This document shows positions 56,503 through 64,000 of a stretch of 64,000 nt of DNA, piece after piece. The DNA comes from Shewanella sp. Isolate11 (lineage in GTDB: Bacteria; Pseudomonadota; Gammaproteobacteria; Enterobacterales; Shewanellaceae): NCBI RefSeq assembly GCF_022398315.1, contig NZ_JAKEVF010000002.1, forward strand, positions 477-64,476, given 5' to 3'. Below the pieces are notes generated by a model that saw only the letters and a list, made by a program, of their open reading frames with translations, did not search any database and was not told where the DNA came from. Both the position numbers and the translations under genes were made by a program. Within the stretch, counting starts at the first letter, position 1; each line of letters starts with the position of its first letter.

Positions 56503-58742
56503 GCACATTTACTGCAGTACAAAACTTTAGTCGTCGTGATGTGTTGAAGCTTTTTGGCGCGACGGGTGGTGGCTTAGCATTGGGCGCTAGTGGTTTGAGC
56601 TGGAGTCCGATGGCGATTGCTCAAGGGCAAACGTCGAGATTAAATATTTTTATTGCCATAGGCGAAGATGACAAGGTTTACTTGACTTGTCATCGTTCGG
56701 AAATGGGACAAGGTATTCGGACGGGTATTCCCCAGGTATTGGCCGATGAACTAGGGGCCAGTTGGGATAATGTTGTGGTGGTGCAGGGGCTAGCCGATGA
56801 ACGCTATGGTAGCCAAAATACCGATGGCTCTCGAAGTATTCGTAAAGGTTTTGATAAGATGCGAGAGATGGGGGCGATGGCACGAGCAATGCTTGAACAA
56901 GCCGCCGCCAATCAGCTTAAAGTAAAGGTCGAGGAGCTTAAAACTGCCGATAACCGCGTGACGCATATTGCATCAGGCCGAAGTGTCAGCTTTGGTGAGT
57001 TAGCCTTAGCGGCCTCAAAACTCCCCCTACCAGAGCCTTCTAGCCTGAGCTTTAAATCTGCCAGTGAATATACCCAAATTGGCAAGTCTCGCACCATAGT
57101 CGATATGGAAGATATGTTATCGGGCAAGGCTGAATATGGCTTTGATGTGCGTCTCGATGGGATGTTATATGCCAGTATTACTCGTCCTCCAGTACTGGGA
57201 AGCGACATCAAAACGCTCGATGATAGCCAGGCGCGAGATATGGCCGGGGTTGTTGATGTTATCCGCTTAGCTGTTCCTAAAGATGCACCAAGTTTTCAAC
57301 CTTTAGGTGGCGTTGCGGTTATTGCAAACAATAGTTGGAGTGCCATAGAGGGACGCAAAAAGCTTAAGCTCAGTTGGAGTGATTCGGCCAATGACAGCCA
57401 TGATTCTCAGTCCTATTTACAAGGCTTAAGTCAGCGAGTGCAACAAAGTGGTAAGTTAGTGCGCCAGCAAGAGGCTGAAAACACAGATTGGCCAGAGGCA
57501 GATACCATTTCCGCACTCTACACAGTTCCTTATTTGGCCCACGCCATGATGGAACCGCCAACGGCTACGGCGCAAATGACAGCTTCAGGCGGTGTCGAGA
57601 TTTGGGCATCGACTCAAACCCCTCAGAGTGCACAGCAAACTGTAGCTGGCTTATTAGGTCTTAAACCTGAGCAAGTGATTATCCATGTAACCTTGCTGGG
57701 TGGCGGATTTGGTCGAAAATCTAAACCTGACTTCTGTGTTGAAGCGGCCTTGTTGGCCAAACAAACGGGTAAACCGGTTAAGGTGTGTTGGAGCCGTGAG
57801 GATGAACTGCAAAACGGTTATTTACATGCCATCAGTGCACAGTTTTTTCAGGCCAAAGTGGGAGGTAGCTCAGTTGAAGCAATACTACAACGTACCGGCT
57901 TTCCCAGTATTAGTTCCACTTTTAATTCCAGTGTCGATGAACCTAGCGCATCGGAATTAGATTTAGGCTTTGTGGATGTACCGTTGCAAATTAAAAGCCT
58001 GCGCTGTGAGTCGGTTAAGGCCAAGGCACATACTCGTATTGGCTGGATGCGATCTGTATGTAATATCCAGCATGGATTTGGCATAGGTTCATTTGTCGAC
58101 GAATTAGCTCAAAAGCGCCAGTTATCGACACCACAAATGTGGCGTGAACTGCTGGGCGAAGATCGACTCGAAGATTTCGAGGGGCAAGGATTTAAGTATG
58201 GCAACTATGGTGAAGAACTTAGCCGTCATCCTGTGGATGTCGCGCGTTATAAAGGGGTCATTGCTGCGGTTGAACAGGCTGTGGCTAAACAAGGCAAGCC
58301 TAAATCGGGTCAAGCTTGGGGTTTTGCAGTGCATCGTAGTTTTACTGCCTATGCCGCCGTCGCCACCTTGGTCGAGGTAACGGATAAACAACTTAAAGTT
58401 CTTAAATCTATTATTGCACTCGATGCGGGTACCATAGTGAATCCTGACCGAGTTCATTCACAGCTGGAAGGTGCAGTGATGTTTGGTTTAAGTCTGGCAT
58501 TGATGGGAGAGATAAGCTTTAAAGATGGACGTGTTGAGCAGTCTAACTTTCATGATTATCCTTTACTGCGGATCAGTCAGTGTCCTGAGATTGAAACCAT
58601 TATTGTGCCATCGCAGGCAGTGCCTGCGGGTGTTGGTGAGCCAGGTGTACCACCAGTGGCTCCTAGTGTTACTAATGCTATCTTTGCCGCTACAGGGATG
58701 CGGATCAGGGCATTGCCGATCAATAAACACCTTTCGGTGTAA
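56499..58742 (+). CDS. molybdopterin-binding subunit of molybdenum hydroxylase (IorB-like)
   Basis: The 747-residue large subunit has a twin-arginine signal ([23 protein letters not shown]), so the heterodimer is exported folded to the periplasm, the small subunit hitch-hiking. It shows [22 protein letters not shown] segments, [22 protein letters not shown] and the catalytic Glu in [14 protein letters not shown]. Unlike xanthine dehydrogenase there is no FAD subunit nearby. The substrate (aldehyde or N-heterocycle) is not predictable. It ends the operon. Confidence 0.92.
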   Translation: MSTFTAVQNFSRRDVLKLFGATGGGLALGASGLSWSPMAIAQGQTSRLNIFIAIGEDDKVYLTCHRSEMGQGIRTGIPQVLADELGASWDNVVVVQGLADERYGSQNTDGSRSIRKGFDKMREMGAMARAMLEQAAANQLKVKVEELKTADNRVTHIASGRSVSFGELALAASKLPLPEPSSLSFKSASEYTQIGKSRTIVDMEDMLSGKAEYGFDVRLDGMLYASITRPPVLGSDIKTLDDSQARDMAGVVDVIRLAVPKDAPSFQPLGGVAVIANNSWSAIEGRKKLKLSWSDSANDSHDSQSYLQGLSQRVQQSGKLVRQQEAENTDWPEADTISALYTVPYLAHAMMEPPTATAQMTASGGVEIWASTQTPQSAQQTVAGLLGLKPEQVIIHVTLLGGGFGRKSKPDFCVEAALLAKQTGKPVKVCWSREDELQNGYLHAISAQFFQAKVGGSSVEAILQRTGFPSISSTFNSSVDEPSASELDLGFVDVPLQIKSLRCESVKAKAHTRIGWMRSVCNIQHGFGIGSFVDELAQKRQLSTPQMWRELLGEDRLEDFEGQGFKYGNYGEELSRHPVDVARYKGVIAAVEQAVAKQGKPKSGQAWGFAVHRSFTAYAAVATLVEVTDKQLKVLKSIIALDAGTIVNPDRVHSQLEGAVMFGLSLALMGEISFKDGRVEQSNFHDYPLLRISQCPEIETIIVPSQAVPAGVGEPGVPPVAPSVTNAIFAATGMRIRALPINKHLSV

Positions 58743-58943
58743 TGGGGCTTTCATTATCAAGCGAGTTAACTCTCTGGAGTTTGAGTTAGAGTTTGCTCGC
58801 TTTTGTCTGTTTTATTACTACGTTTTATCTGTTGTTCTCATTGTTTCTAGCATTTTATCGGGATTATTGGCGTTTGATCCTGTTTTTATATTTCAGTTTG
58901 GAGTAATTTAACCATCCTTTTCCAATGTACTGAGGGGTCATAC

Positions 58944-59435
58944 ATGGAACATCGTTGGCAAATTGCGTTGTCGGCAGGCTTATTGGCAGCCATTTGGGCT
59001 GGAGTAGCCGATACATTTCATCTGGTAACCTGGATAGGTTTTCTTGCATGTAGTACCTTTTTTGCTCAGTCTAAGGTTGGGTTTCAAGGTGTACTCATGA
59101 CCTGGTTTACTAATTTATCCGGTGTGTTTTGGGCCTGGATTGTGATTGCGGGTGGCAGTTATTTTGACGGCCCGATAGTCGGTTATCTGCTTACTGGCGT
59201 AGTCACGACCATGATGTGTTTGCAAGCAAGCTATCAGAAACTGGCATTTATTCCCGGTGCATTTATCGGCTGCTGTATTACCTTTGCACTCTCTGGTGAT
59301 ATTGCCGCTATCTTGCCTCCTATGATCATCGGTGCGCTACTGGGGTATGGAATGACGTTACTGACAGGGCAGATGATAGCCTTTACCACAAAAACGTTAC
59401 CGGCGATTAAGTTACGTTTAGCCAAACAGCAATAA
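58944..59435 (+). CDS. DUF1097 membrane protein
   Basis: The 163-residue protein is made of about five hydrophobic segments and has the DUF1097 (YcdZ-like) features, including VADTFHLVTWIGFLACSTFFA and PGAFIGCCITFALSGDIAAILPPMIIGALLGYGMTLL. Function unknown. It follows the molybdenum hydroxylase operon by about 200 bp with its own ribosome-binding site region and is closed by a strong bidirectional terminator. Confidence 0.82.
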   Translation: MEHRWQIALSAGLLAAIWAGVADTFHLVTWIGFLACSTFFAQSKVGFQGVLMTWFTNLSGVFWAWIVIAGGSYFDGPIVGYLLTGVVTTMMCLQASYQKLAFIPGAFIGCCITFALSGDIAAILPPMIIGALLGYGMTLLTGQMIAFTTKTLPAIKLRLAKQQ

Positions 59436-59451
59436 CATTCTGTTTAGCCAA

Positions 59452-59492
59452 ATAAAAAAGGTTCAATATGTTGATATTGAACCTTTTTTTTT
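59452..59492. terminator. bidirectional intrinsic terminator
   Basis: AAAAAAGGTTCAATAT pairs with ATATTGAACCTTTTTT over a short loop, with T-runs on the appropriate side of both strands. It ends the DUF1097 gene and the convergent xthA gene. Confidence 0.93.
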
Positions 59493-59524
59493 AGCCTGAA
59501 ACTAACGCTTATACTGAATTAGTA

Positions 59525-60331
59525 TTATTCAAATACACTCCAGATAGGAGCATGATCTGACGGTTTTTCTATGCCGCGTAGTTCATAGTCTACATCTGAC
59601 TCCACTAGGCGCTGTGCGAGTGATGGCGTAGCTAAGATCACATCGATACGTAGACCACGATTATCATCAAAACCTTTACTGCGGTAGTCAAACCAAGAGT
59701 AACGTTCGCTACGACTTGGGTGCAGCTGGCGGAAAGTATCGACTAGACCCCAATCGAGTAAGGTTTGTAGCCATTGGCGCTCTTCAGGTTGGAAGCTACA
59801 TTTACCGGTTTTTAGCCAGCGCTTGGCATTGACGTCACCAATACCAATATCTAAATCTACAGGTGAGATATTGATGTCACCGATAATGGCTATATCTTCA
59901 TCTGGGCTGCGATGTTGATTAAGGTAGCTCATTAAATCTTTATAGAACTTACGCTTAGCAGGGTATTTGGTCTCGTGGGCAATATTTTCGCCTTGGGGAA
60001 AATAACCATTAAGTACAGTGAGAGGACGGCCATTTTCCTGCATAAAGGTACCCATGATCATCCGTCTCTGGGCATCTTCTTCATCGGTAGGAAAACCCTT
60101 TTGGATTTCAACGGGTGCCAATTTCGACAGCATGGCGACACCGTAATGGGCTTTGCCGCCATGATAGTGCACCTTGTACCCCATGGCTTCTACGTCTGCA
60201 GCGGGAAAAGCTTCATCGTGTACCTTGGTTTCTTGTAGGCCAATAATGTCAGGTGAATGACTATCGATAAGCGCTTGCAACTGGTGTAATCGAGCCCTTA
60301 AGCCATTAATATTAAATGAAACAATCTTCAA
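59525..60331 (-). CDS. xthA: exodeoxyribonuclease III
   Basis: The 268-residue AP endonuclease/exonuclease repairs abasic sites and oxidised 3' ends. Motifs: [24 protein letters not shown] (Glu34), [15 protein letters not shown] and [10 protein letters not shown] at the C-terminus. Length matches the family. It is followed upstream on the same strand by yciI and yciB. Confidence 0.96.
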   Translation of the reverse strand: MKIVSFNINGLRARLHQLQALIDSHSPDIIGLQETKVHDEAFPAADVEAMGYKVHYHGGKAHYGVAMLSKLAPVEIQKGFPTDEEDAQRRMIMGTFMQENGRPLTVLNGYFPQGENIAHETKYPAKRKFYKDLMSYLNQHRSPDEDIAIIGDINISPVDLDIGIGDVNAKRWLKTGKCSFQPEERQWLQTLLDWGLVDTFRQLHPSRSERYSWFDYRSKGFDDNRGLRIDVILATPSLAQRLVESDVDYELRGIEKPSDHAPIWSVFE

Positions 60332-60349
60332 TGTGTGATTCCCCAGTAT

Positions 60350-60649
60350 TTATGGCAACACGTGCTTGAATGGCTTAACTAGCACTTTTTCATACACCCC
60401 TGCGTCGATATAAGGATCTTTATCGGCCCATGCCTGAGCGTCTTCAAGAGAAGCAAAATCTGCAACCACTAGTGAGCCAGTAAAGCCAGCTTCTCCTGGG
60501 TTTTCACTGTCGATGGCAGGATGAGGCCCTGCAACCAGTAAGCGGCCTTCATCTGCGAGTAATTGCAGACGCGCCAAATGTGCTGGACGGGCTGCTAAAC
60601 GCTTTTCTAAACTATTTTCAACGTCTTGAGATGCGATCATATACCACAT
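60350..60649 (-). CDS. yciI: YciI family protein
   Basis: The 99-residue ferredoxin-like dimeric protein starts [31 protein letters not shown] and has the YCII-domain core [22 protein letters not shown] with conserved His and Asp in an apparent active-site pocket. Function is unknown. Its ATG overlaps the yciB stop by one base (TAATG), so the two are translationally coupled, with xthA following by 18 bp. Confidence 0.93.
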   Translation of the reverse strand: MWYMIASQDVENSLEKRLAARPAHLARLQLLADEGRLLVAGPHPAIDSENPGEAGFTGSLVVADFASLEDAQAWADKDPYIDAGVYEKVLVKPFKHVLP

Positions 60650-61194
60650 TATTTGAGCTCCTTTTTGTGTTCTTCCGGCAGATGTTTGTAAAGATACACT
60701 ACGGTAATTACTGTGTTAATCAAGGTCAGGGCTGTTAGGCCAAACACTTTAAAATTGACCCAAGTTTCTTGTGGCAGGCTAAATGCCACATAGATATTAA
60801 GCAGTCCACAACCAATAAAGAAGGCCACCCAATACCAGGTGACTCGTGCCCAGATGTTATCGGCAACCACCAGTTCTTTGCCTAACATCCCTTTTAAAAT
60901 CGGTTTATTAATGAACTGGCTTACTGCTAATGCGATGGCGAAGAGGGCGTACACCACAGTGACTTTCCATTTTATGAAGGCATCATCATGAAAAATTAAG
61001 GTTAAAGTACCGAAAAATGTCACCATGGCGAAGGTGATAAGGTGCATTTTTTCAATTTTTTTGTACAGAAGGTAAGTCACGATAAGTTGTAGGGCAGTTG
61101 CTGCGATCAGCGCGCCACTAGCGACGTAGATATCAACGAATTTATAGACAGCGAAAAAAATCACTAATGGTAGAAAGTCGAGCAATTGTTTCAT
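60649..61194 (-). CDS. yciB: inner-membrane septation protein YciB (IspZ)
   Basis: The 181-residue protein has five or so membrane segments and starts [23 protein letters not shown], with the conserved [26 protein letters not shown] and [23 protein letters not shown]. YciB influences envelope synthesis and septation in enterobacteria. It is coupled to yciI by TAATG and likely heads a yciB-yciI-xthA transcript. Confidence 0.93.
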   Translation of the reverse strand: MKQLLDFLPLVIFFAVYKFVDIYVASGALIAATALQLIVTYLLYKKIEKMHLITFAMVTFFGTLTLIFHDDAFIKWKVTVVYALFAIALAVSQFINKPILKGMLGKELVVADNIWARVTWYWVAFFIGCGLLNIYVAFSLPQETWVNFKVFGLTALTLINTVITVVYLYKHLPEEHKKELK

Positions 61195-61509
61195 AGCTTG
61201 TTTGCATACTCACAGGAAAAAGTGCACCGAGTGTAGCACGGCAGCTATACCCGCAAAAGTAACCAAAAGGGCTCACTGACGCTTTTGTGGATTAAGATCT
61301 GTTAATCAACCCATAGCTGATAAATACTAGGTCTGATCTGATAGTATCGATAGTCATTGGCTTAACTTGTTATCGCAGCCCAAGATTGGCCTAAATTGTC
61401 GATTGATTAAACCATTTGGCTTTGCTCGATTCCCTTTTGCATTCACTAGCGGTATATTCCCTGCAATCATGTTTTAGTTGCTAGTTCGGCTAGCCTTTGG
61501 GAGAACCCA

Positions 61510-61872
61510 ATGTCTACAGGTCAAAGTAAATTAGATAGAGTGCTGGCTGAAGCCCGCGAATACAAAGCCAAGCGTGAAGGTGGTTATCGTGAAAAAGCGC
61601 TTAAGCTTTATCCTTGGATTTGTGGTCGTTGTACCCGAGAATTCACTTATGCCAATTTACGTGAGTTAACGGTACATCATAGAGATCACAATCATGACAA
61701 TAACCCCAGCGATGGTTCGAATTGGGAACTTTTATGCCTGTATTGCCATGATAATGAGCATGCGAAATATGAAGAGTTAATTCAATACGGTGCAACAACC
61801 GAGACTAAGGTTGAAGCCGCGACTTACAATCCTTTTGCCGATCTCAAAGGGATGATGAGCCAAAAGAAATAG
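61510..61872 (+). CDS. yajD: HNH nuclease YajD
   Basis: The 120-residue protein contains an HNH motif with zinc ribbon: WICGRCTREF, LTVHHRDHNHDNNPSDGSNWELLCLYCHDNEH, matching YajD. It is presumably a DNA or RNA nuclease of unknown role. GGGAG precedes the ATG. It converges with the DUF1289 gene by 13 bp. The 315 bp upstream (61195-61509) holds the divergent yciB promoter region and no other gene that I can see. Confidence 0.9.
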   Translation: MSTGQSKLDRVLAEAREYKAKREGGYREKALKLYPWICGRCTREFTYANLRELTVHHRDHNHDNNPSDGSNWELLCLYCHDNEHAKYEELIQYGATTETKVEAATYNPFADLKGMMSQKK

Positions 61873-61885
61873 GCGGCAACGCCTG

Positions 61886-62119
61886 TTAATCGTTTAGATT
61901 AAGACGGGCCTCTGCCGCGAGCCATTTCTGTCTACTGATAATTTGGTTATTTTTATCATCAACATAATGGGCTTTGCGCTGAGGCAGCTTCTGTAAAATA
62001 AGCTGCTTTTGACCATAATCGGCTTGACTCCATCCGACGATCTCGTCGATATGACGAAAACATCCCATACAAATGTCATCATCATTGAGCCCGCAGCGTG
62101 CTACACATGGAGATTGCAT
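61886..62119 (-). CDS. DUF1289 domain protein
   Basis: The 77-residue protein has the DUF1289 signature SPCVARCGLNDDDICMGCFRHIDEIVGW, with four Cys (7, 11, 19, 22 approximately) arranged like a small zinc or iron-sulfur knot. Function unknown. It is on the minus strand, divergent from the methyltransferase gene. Confidence 0.88.
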   Translation of the reverse strand: MQSPCVARCGLNDDDICMGCFRHIDEIVGWSQADYGQKQLILQKLPQRKAHYVDDKNNQIISRQKWLAAEARLNLND

Positions 62120-62231
62120 AAGGTTATCCTTGTTTATTTGCTCGGGATTCTACGGCAGTCGCTGGTGGGATTCAAATTCAGTTAATCTCAGATTGCCAGC
62201 TTGAGGTTTATCAAGTACGTGAAGGAAAGTC

Positions 62232-63509
62232 ATGACCCACAGTCAACAACTGCAAGTGCTCGATGAGCTGTTAACTGCTAGCCGTGCCCTATGGCAGGTA
62301 AAGGCCTTTGACGCAATGAACTTGCCGTGGGAGCAAGATTTTCCGACACTTGCTGCTGCTGTGTGGCAATTAGCAGATGAGCAGATTGAATCCATCGATG
62401 TTGATAGAAAGCGTTTGCTTGAGACGTTATTACCGCCGCTTCAGCAAGATTTAGCCGTTAAACAGCTCAATTGGCCGTTAGACTTGTTTGAGTGTAGAAA
62501 TGTTCTAACTGCGCTAGAAGCCTCGCAATGTCAGTCTGCCGATAATGTCAGCGGATTAAATGATACCGTGTTACCTCATTTCAGCGCCCATATTAAGGGG
62601 CGTAAATGGCAACAAATCGTCGCATTTAATCAGGCTATTTCAAGGCCAGCTAATACAGCCGATGAGTGTCAAACAGAGGTGTTAGAGTGGTGTGCAGGTA
62701 AAGGTCATTTAGGCCGCTTAGTTGCTAAAGCGCAGCGGCGTAAAGTGGTGAGCCTGGAATGGCAGCAAGCATTGTGTGATAACGGCAGTGAGTTTGCCAA
62801 ACGCTGGGCTTTACCTCAATCGTTTATCTGTGCCGATGCTTTTAGTGAGCAAACGGCCGATTTATTTAAACAAAATCAACAAGCCATAGCGCTGCATGCG
62901 TGCGGAGACCTGCATGTGACCATGTTGCATCATGCGGTTAAGGCCAAAACAGCGGCAATTTCGTTTTCCCCTTGTTGTTATCATCTTATTCAAGCTAAGG
63001 CTTATCAGGGATTATCTAACATAGCTCGCGCCAGTGGGTTAAATTTGAGCCGCCACGATCTGCAGTTGCCATTACAGCAAAGCGTGATTGCCAACGATAA
63101 AGCTAAACAGCTGAGGCTAAAAGAGATCGCTTGGCGTTTAGGTTTCGATAGTTTACAGCGAGATATCACGGGCTCTGAGAGTTATCTGCCGATCCCCTCG
63201 ATTAAACAGAGCCAATTAAGTGGCGACTTCAGCGCATTTTGCCATTGGGCCGCGGCGCAAAAAGGGCTCGAACTTCCCGATACATGGTCAGCACAATATT
63301 ACTTAGAGATAGGTTTGAAGCGCCAGCGCCTAACTCGAAGAATCGATCTAGTTGCTCACCTGTTTCGTGACATTTTAGAGCAGTGGTTGTTACTCGATAG
63401 AGTGTGCTTTTTAGAAGAGGCGGGTTATCAAGTCAGCTTGAGCCAGTTTTGTCCCGAGCATGTGACGCCCAGAAATGGCTTCATTTCAGCGCAACGCATT
63501 AAAAACTAG
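62232..63509 (+). CDS. SAM-dependent methyltransferase-like protein
   Basis: The 425-residue protein has a class I methyltransferase motif EVLEWCAGKGHLGRLVA (about 154-170) with acidic residue in VSLEWQQ, and a later SFSPCCYHLI segment (about 246-255) like the PCCY motif of the METTL25/GSTCD-type group. The N-terminal 140 and C-terminal 130 residues are family-specific. The substrate is unknown. AGGAAAG precedes the ATG. Its stop lies in a hairpin-rich region. Confidence 0.8.
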   Translation: MTHSQQLQVLDELLTASRALWQVKAFDAMNLPWEQDFPTLAAAVWQLADEQIESIDVDRKRLLETLLPPLQQDLAVKQLNWPLDLFECRNVLTALEASQCQSADNVSGLNDTVLPHFSAHIKGRKWQQIVAFNQAISRPANTADECQTEVLEWCAGKGHLGRLVAKAQRRKVVSLEWQQALCDNGSEFAKRWALPQSFICADAFSEQTADLFKQNQQAIALHACGDLHVTMLHHAVKAKTAAISFSPCCYHLIQAKAYQGLSNIARASGLNLSRHDLQLPLQQSVIANDKAKQLRLKEIAWRLGFDSLQRDITGSESYLPIPSIKQSQLSGDFSAFCHWAAAQKGLELPDTWSAQYYLEIGLKRQRLTRRIDLVAHLFRDILEQWLLLDRVCFLEEAGYQVSLSQFCPEHVTPRNGFISAQRIKN

Positions 63510-63566
63510 CCATTGTTGTTTTATAGAGCCATTTAATGTTAGCTAACCAATGGCTAGCTAACATTA
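63506..63566. repeat. two overlapping, mutually exclusive inverted repeats
   Basis: CTAGCCATTG (63506-63515) is complementary to CAATGGCTAG (63548-63557). TAATGTTAGCTA (63534-63545) is complementary to TAGCTAACATTA (63555-63566). The right arms share three bases, so only one hairpin can form fully at a time. No T-run follows either. Confidence 0.7.
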
Positions 63567-63733
63567 GATTCTGCCATAAAGAGCGACCGCTGGCTCACTG
63601 CACTAATCTGACCACTTGGACTAAATCCTGTTTATTTGAACAAATAGCGGAAAATTCACCTTAGGTTTGGGTTTTTTATTGAATCAAACGCCTTTTCTTG
63701 CTCAAATGTCGGGTTATCACTGAATAATAATAA

Positions 63734-63758
63734 ATATCGGCGTAATATTGGCCGATAT
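63734..63758. promoter_or_regulatory. perfect inverted repeat upstream of oleA
   Basis: ATATCGGC (63734-63741) and GCCGATAT (63751-63758) are perfect inverted copies, 9 bases apart, ending 22 bp before the oleA start. It could be an operator for a repressor or a 5' leader hairpin near the ribosome-binding region. Confidence 0.55.
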
Positions 63759-63780
63759 CTTGAGCGAAATACACGGTTGC

Positions 63781-64000
63781 ATGAAATATTCTCGCGTTTT
63801 TATAAATAGTCTGGCCTACGAATTGGCGCCTGAAGTGGTTTCCACTTCAGAATTAGAGTCTCGATTAGCCCCTTTATATCAAAAGTTTAGGATCCCTATG
63901 GGGCAACTTGCCGCATTGACGGGGATTCAAGAACGCCGCTGGTGGCCAAAAGGACATCGTTTGTCTGATGGCGCATTGGCGGCAGCACGTAAGTCGATCG
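63781..64000 (+). CDS. oleA: OleA-type thiolase, long-chain olefin synthesis (partial, cut by window end)
   Basis: The frame from ATG at 63781 runs open to the window end (73 codons plus one base). It begins MKYSRVFINSLAYELAPEVV and includes the segment LTGIQERRWWPKGHRLSDGALAAA, as I recall for OleA, a FabH-like thiolase. OleA condenses two fatty acyl-CoA molecules head to head, the first step towards the polyunsaturated hydrocarbon of Shewanella. The catalytic Cys lies beyond the edge. oleB, oleC and oleD should follow to the right. The ribosome-binding site is weak. Confidence 0.82.
   Translation, partial: MKYSRVFINSLAYELAPEVVSTSELESRLAPLYQKFRIPMGQLAALTGIQERRWWPKGHRLSDGALAAARKSI

Overview
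The window reads as a chromosomal segment of a gammaproteobacterium, most likely Shewanella. This is inferred from gene order and protein character, not from a database search. Supporting signs are the order suhB / trmJ-cysE-iscRSUA-hscBA-fdx / ndk / pdxB-asd-fimV(hubP)-truA-folC-dedD-cvpA-purF, the queA-tgt-yajC-secD-secF run, two chemotaxis receptors behind sigma-28-like promoters, and the start of an oleA-type thiolase (long-chain olefin synthesis) at the right edge. Base composition is even. I see no prophage, insertion sequence, CRISPR array or tRNA, so this is mostly core chromosome.

Layout. 1-720: 3' end of an rRNA operon, with a partial 5S rRNA followed by two decayed 5S-like copies, each ending in a near-identical terminator. 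870-5560: patatin-like lipase, a DUF2057 protein, a small membrane protein, CorA, DUF3135 and a 2OG-Fe(II) oxygenase. 5570-7590: phoPQ (minus strand). 7845-10900: a PhnD/PhnC/PhnE-like ABC importer with a short ATPase and a double-length permease. 11600-14900: a chemotaxis receptor, a membrane-anchored thioredoxin-like protein, AcpH and a 52-residue ORF. 15100-20700: queuosine genes and the SecDF-YajC translocase. 21000-25100: DUF2007, a Met8p-type siroheme protein with a decayed methyltransferase tail, YaeQ, YecH, an orphan ParA-like ATPase, a PilZ protein and PsiE. 25380-33770: suhB, trmJ, cysE and the full ISC iron-sulfur operon behind two abutting IscR-type sites. 33950-44720: ndk, pdxB, asd, fimV/hubP, truA, folC, dedD, cvpA, purF. 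45000-53250: a Cache chemoreceptor, topB with a consensus LexA-like box, a Fur-box membrane protein, and a LysR regulator with a DoxX/extradiol dioxygenase pair. 53400-58750: a YcbL-like hydrolase and an xdhC-mobA-like-iorA-iorB-like molybdenum hydroxylase operon. 58900-64000: DUF1097, xthA, yciI, yciB, yajD, DUF1289, a SAM methyltransferase and partial oleA.

How parts work together. CysE makes O-acetylserine for cysteine, the sulfur donor for IscS, and lies directly upstream of the ISC operon. YajC, SecD and SecF form one export accessory complex. XdhC and the MobA-like protein are probably the cofactor-maturation partners of the two-subunit molybdenum hydroxylase. FimV/HubP (polar organiser), two chemoreceptors, a PilZ protein and an orphan ParA-like ATPase suggest polar and motility biology.

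I did not find a convincing wholly new multi-gene system. The best leads are small: decayed tandem 5S units, a degenerate SUMT tail on the siroheme protein, shared LysR operator-like palindromes, a LexA-like box at topB, a Fur box at an uncharacterised membrane protein, a 52-residue ORF, and hairpins at iscR, suhB, the 63.5 kb methyltransferase gene and oleA.
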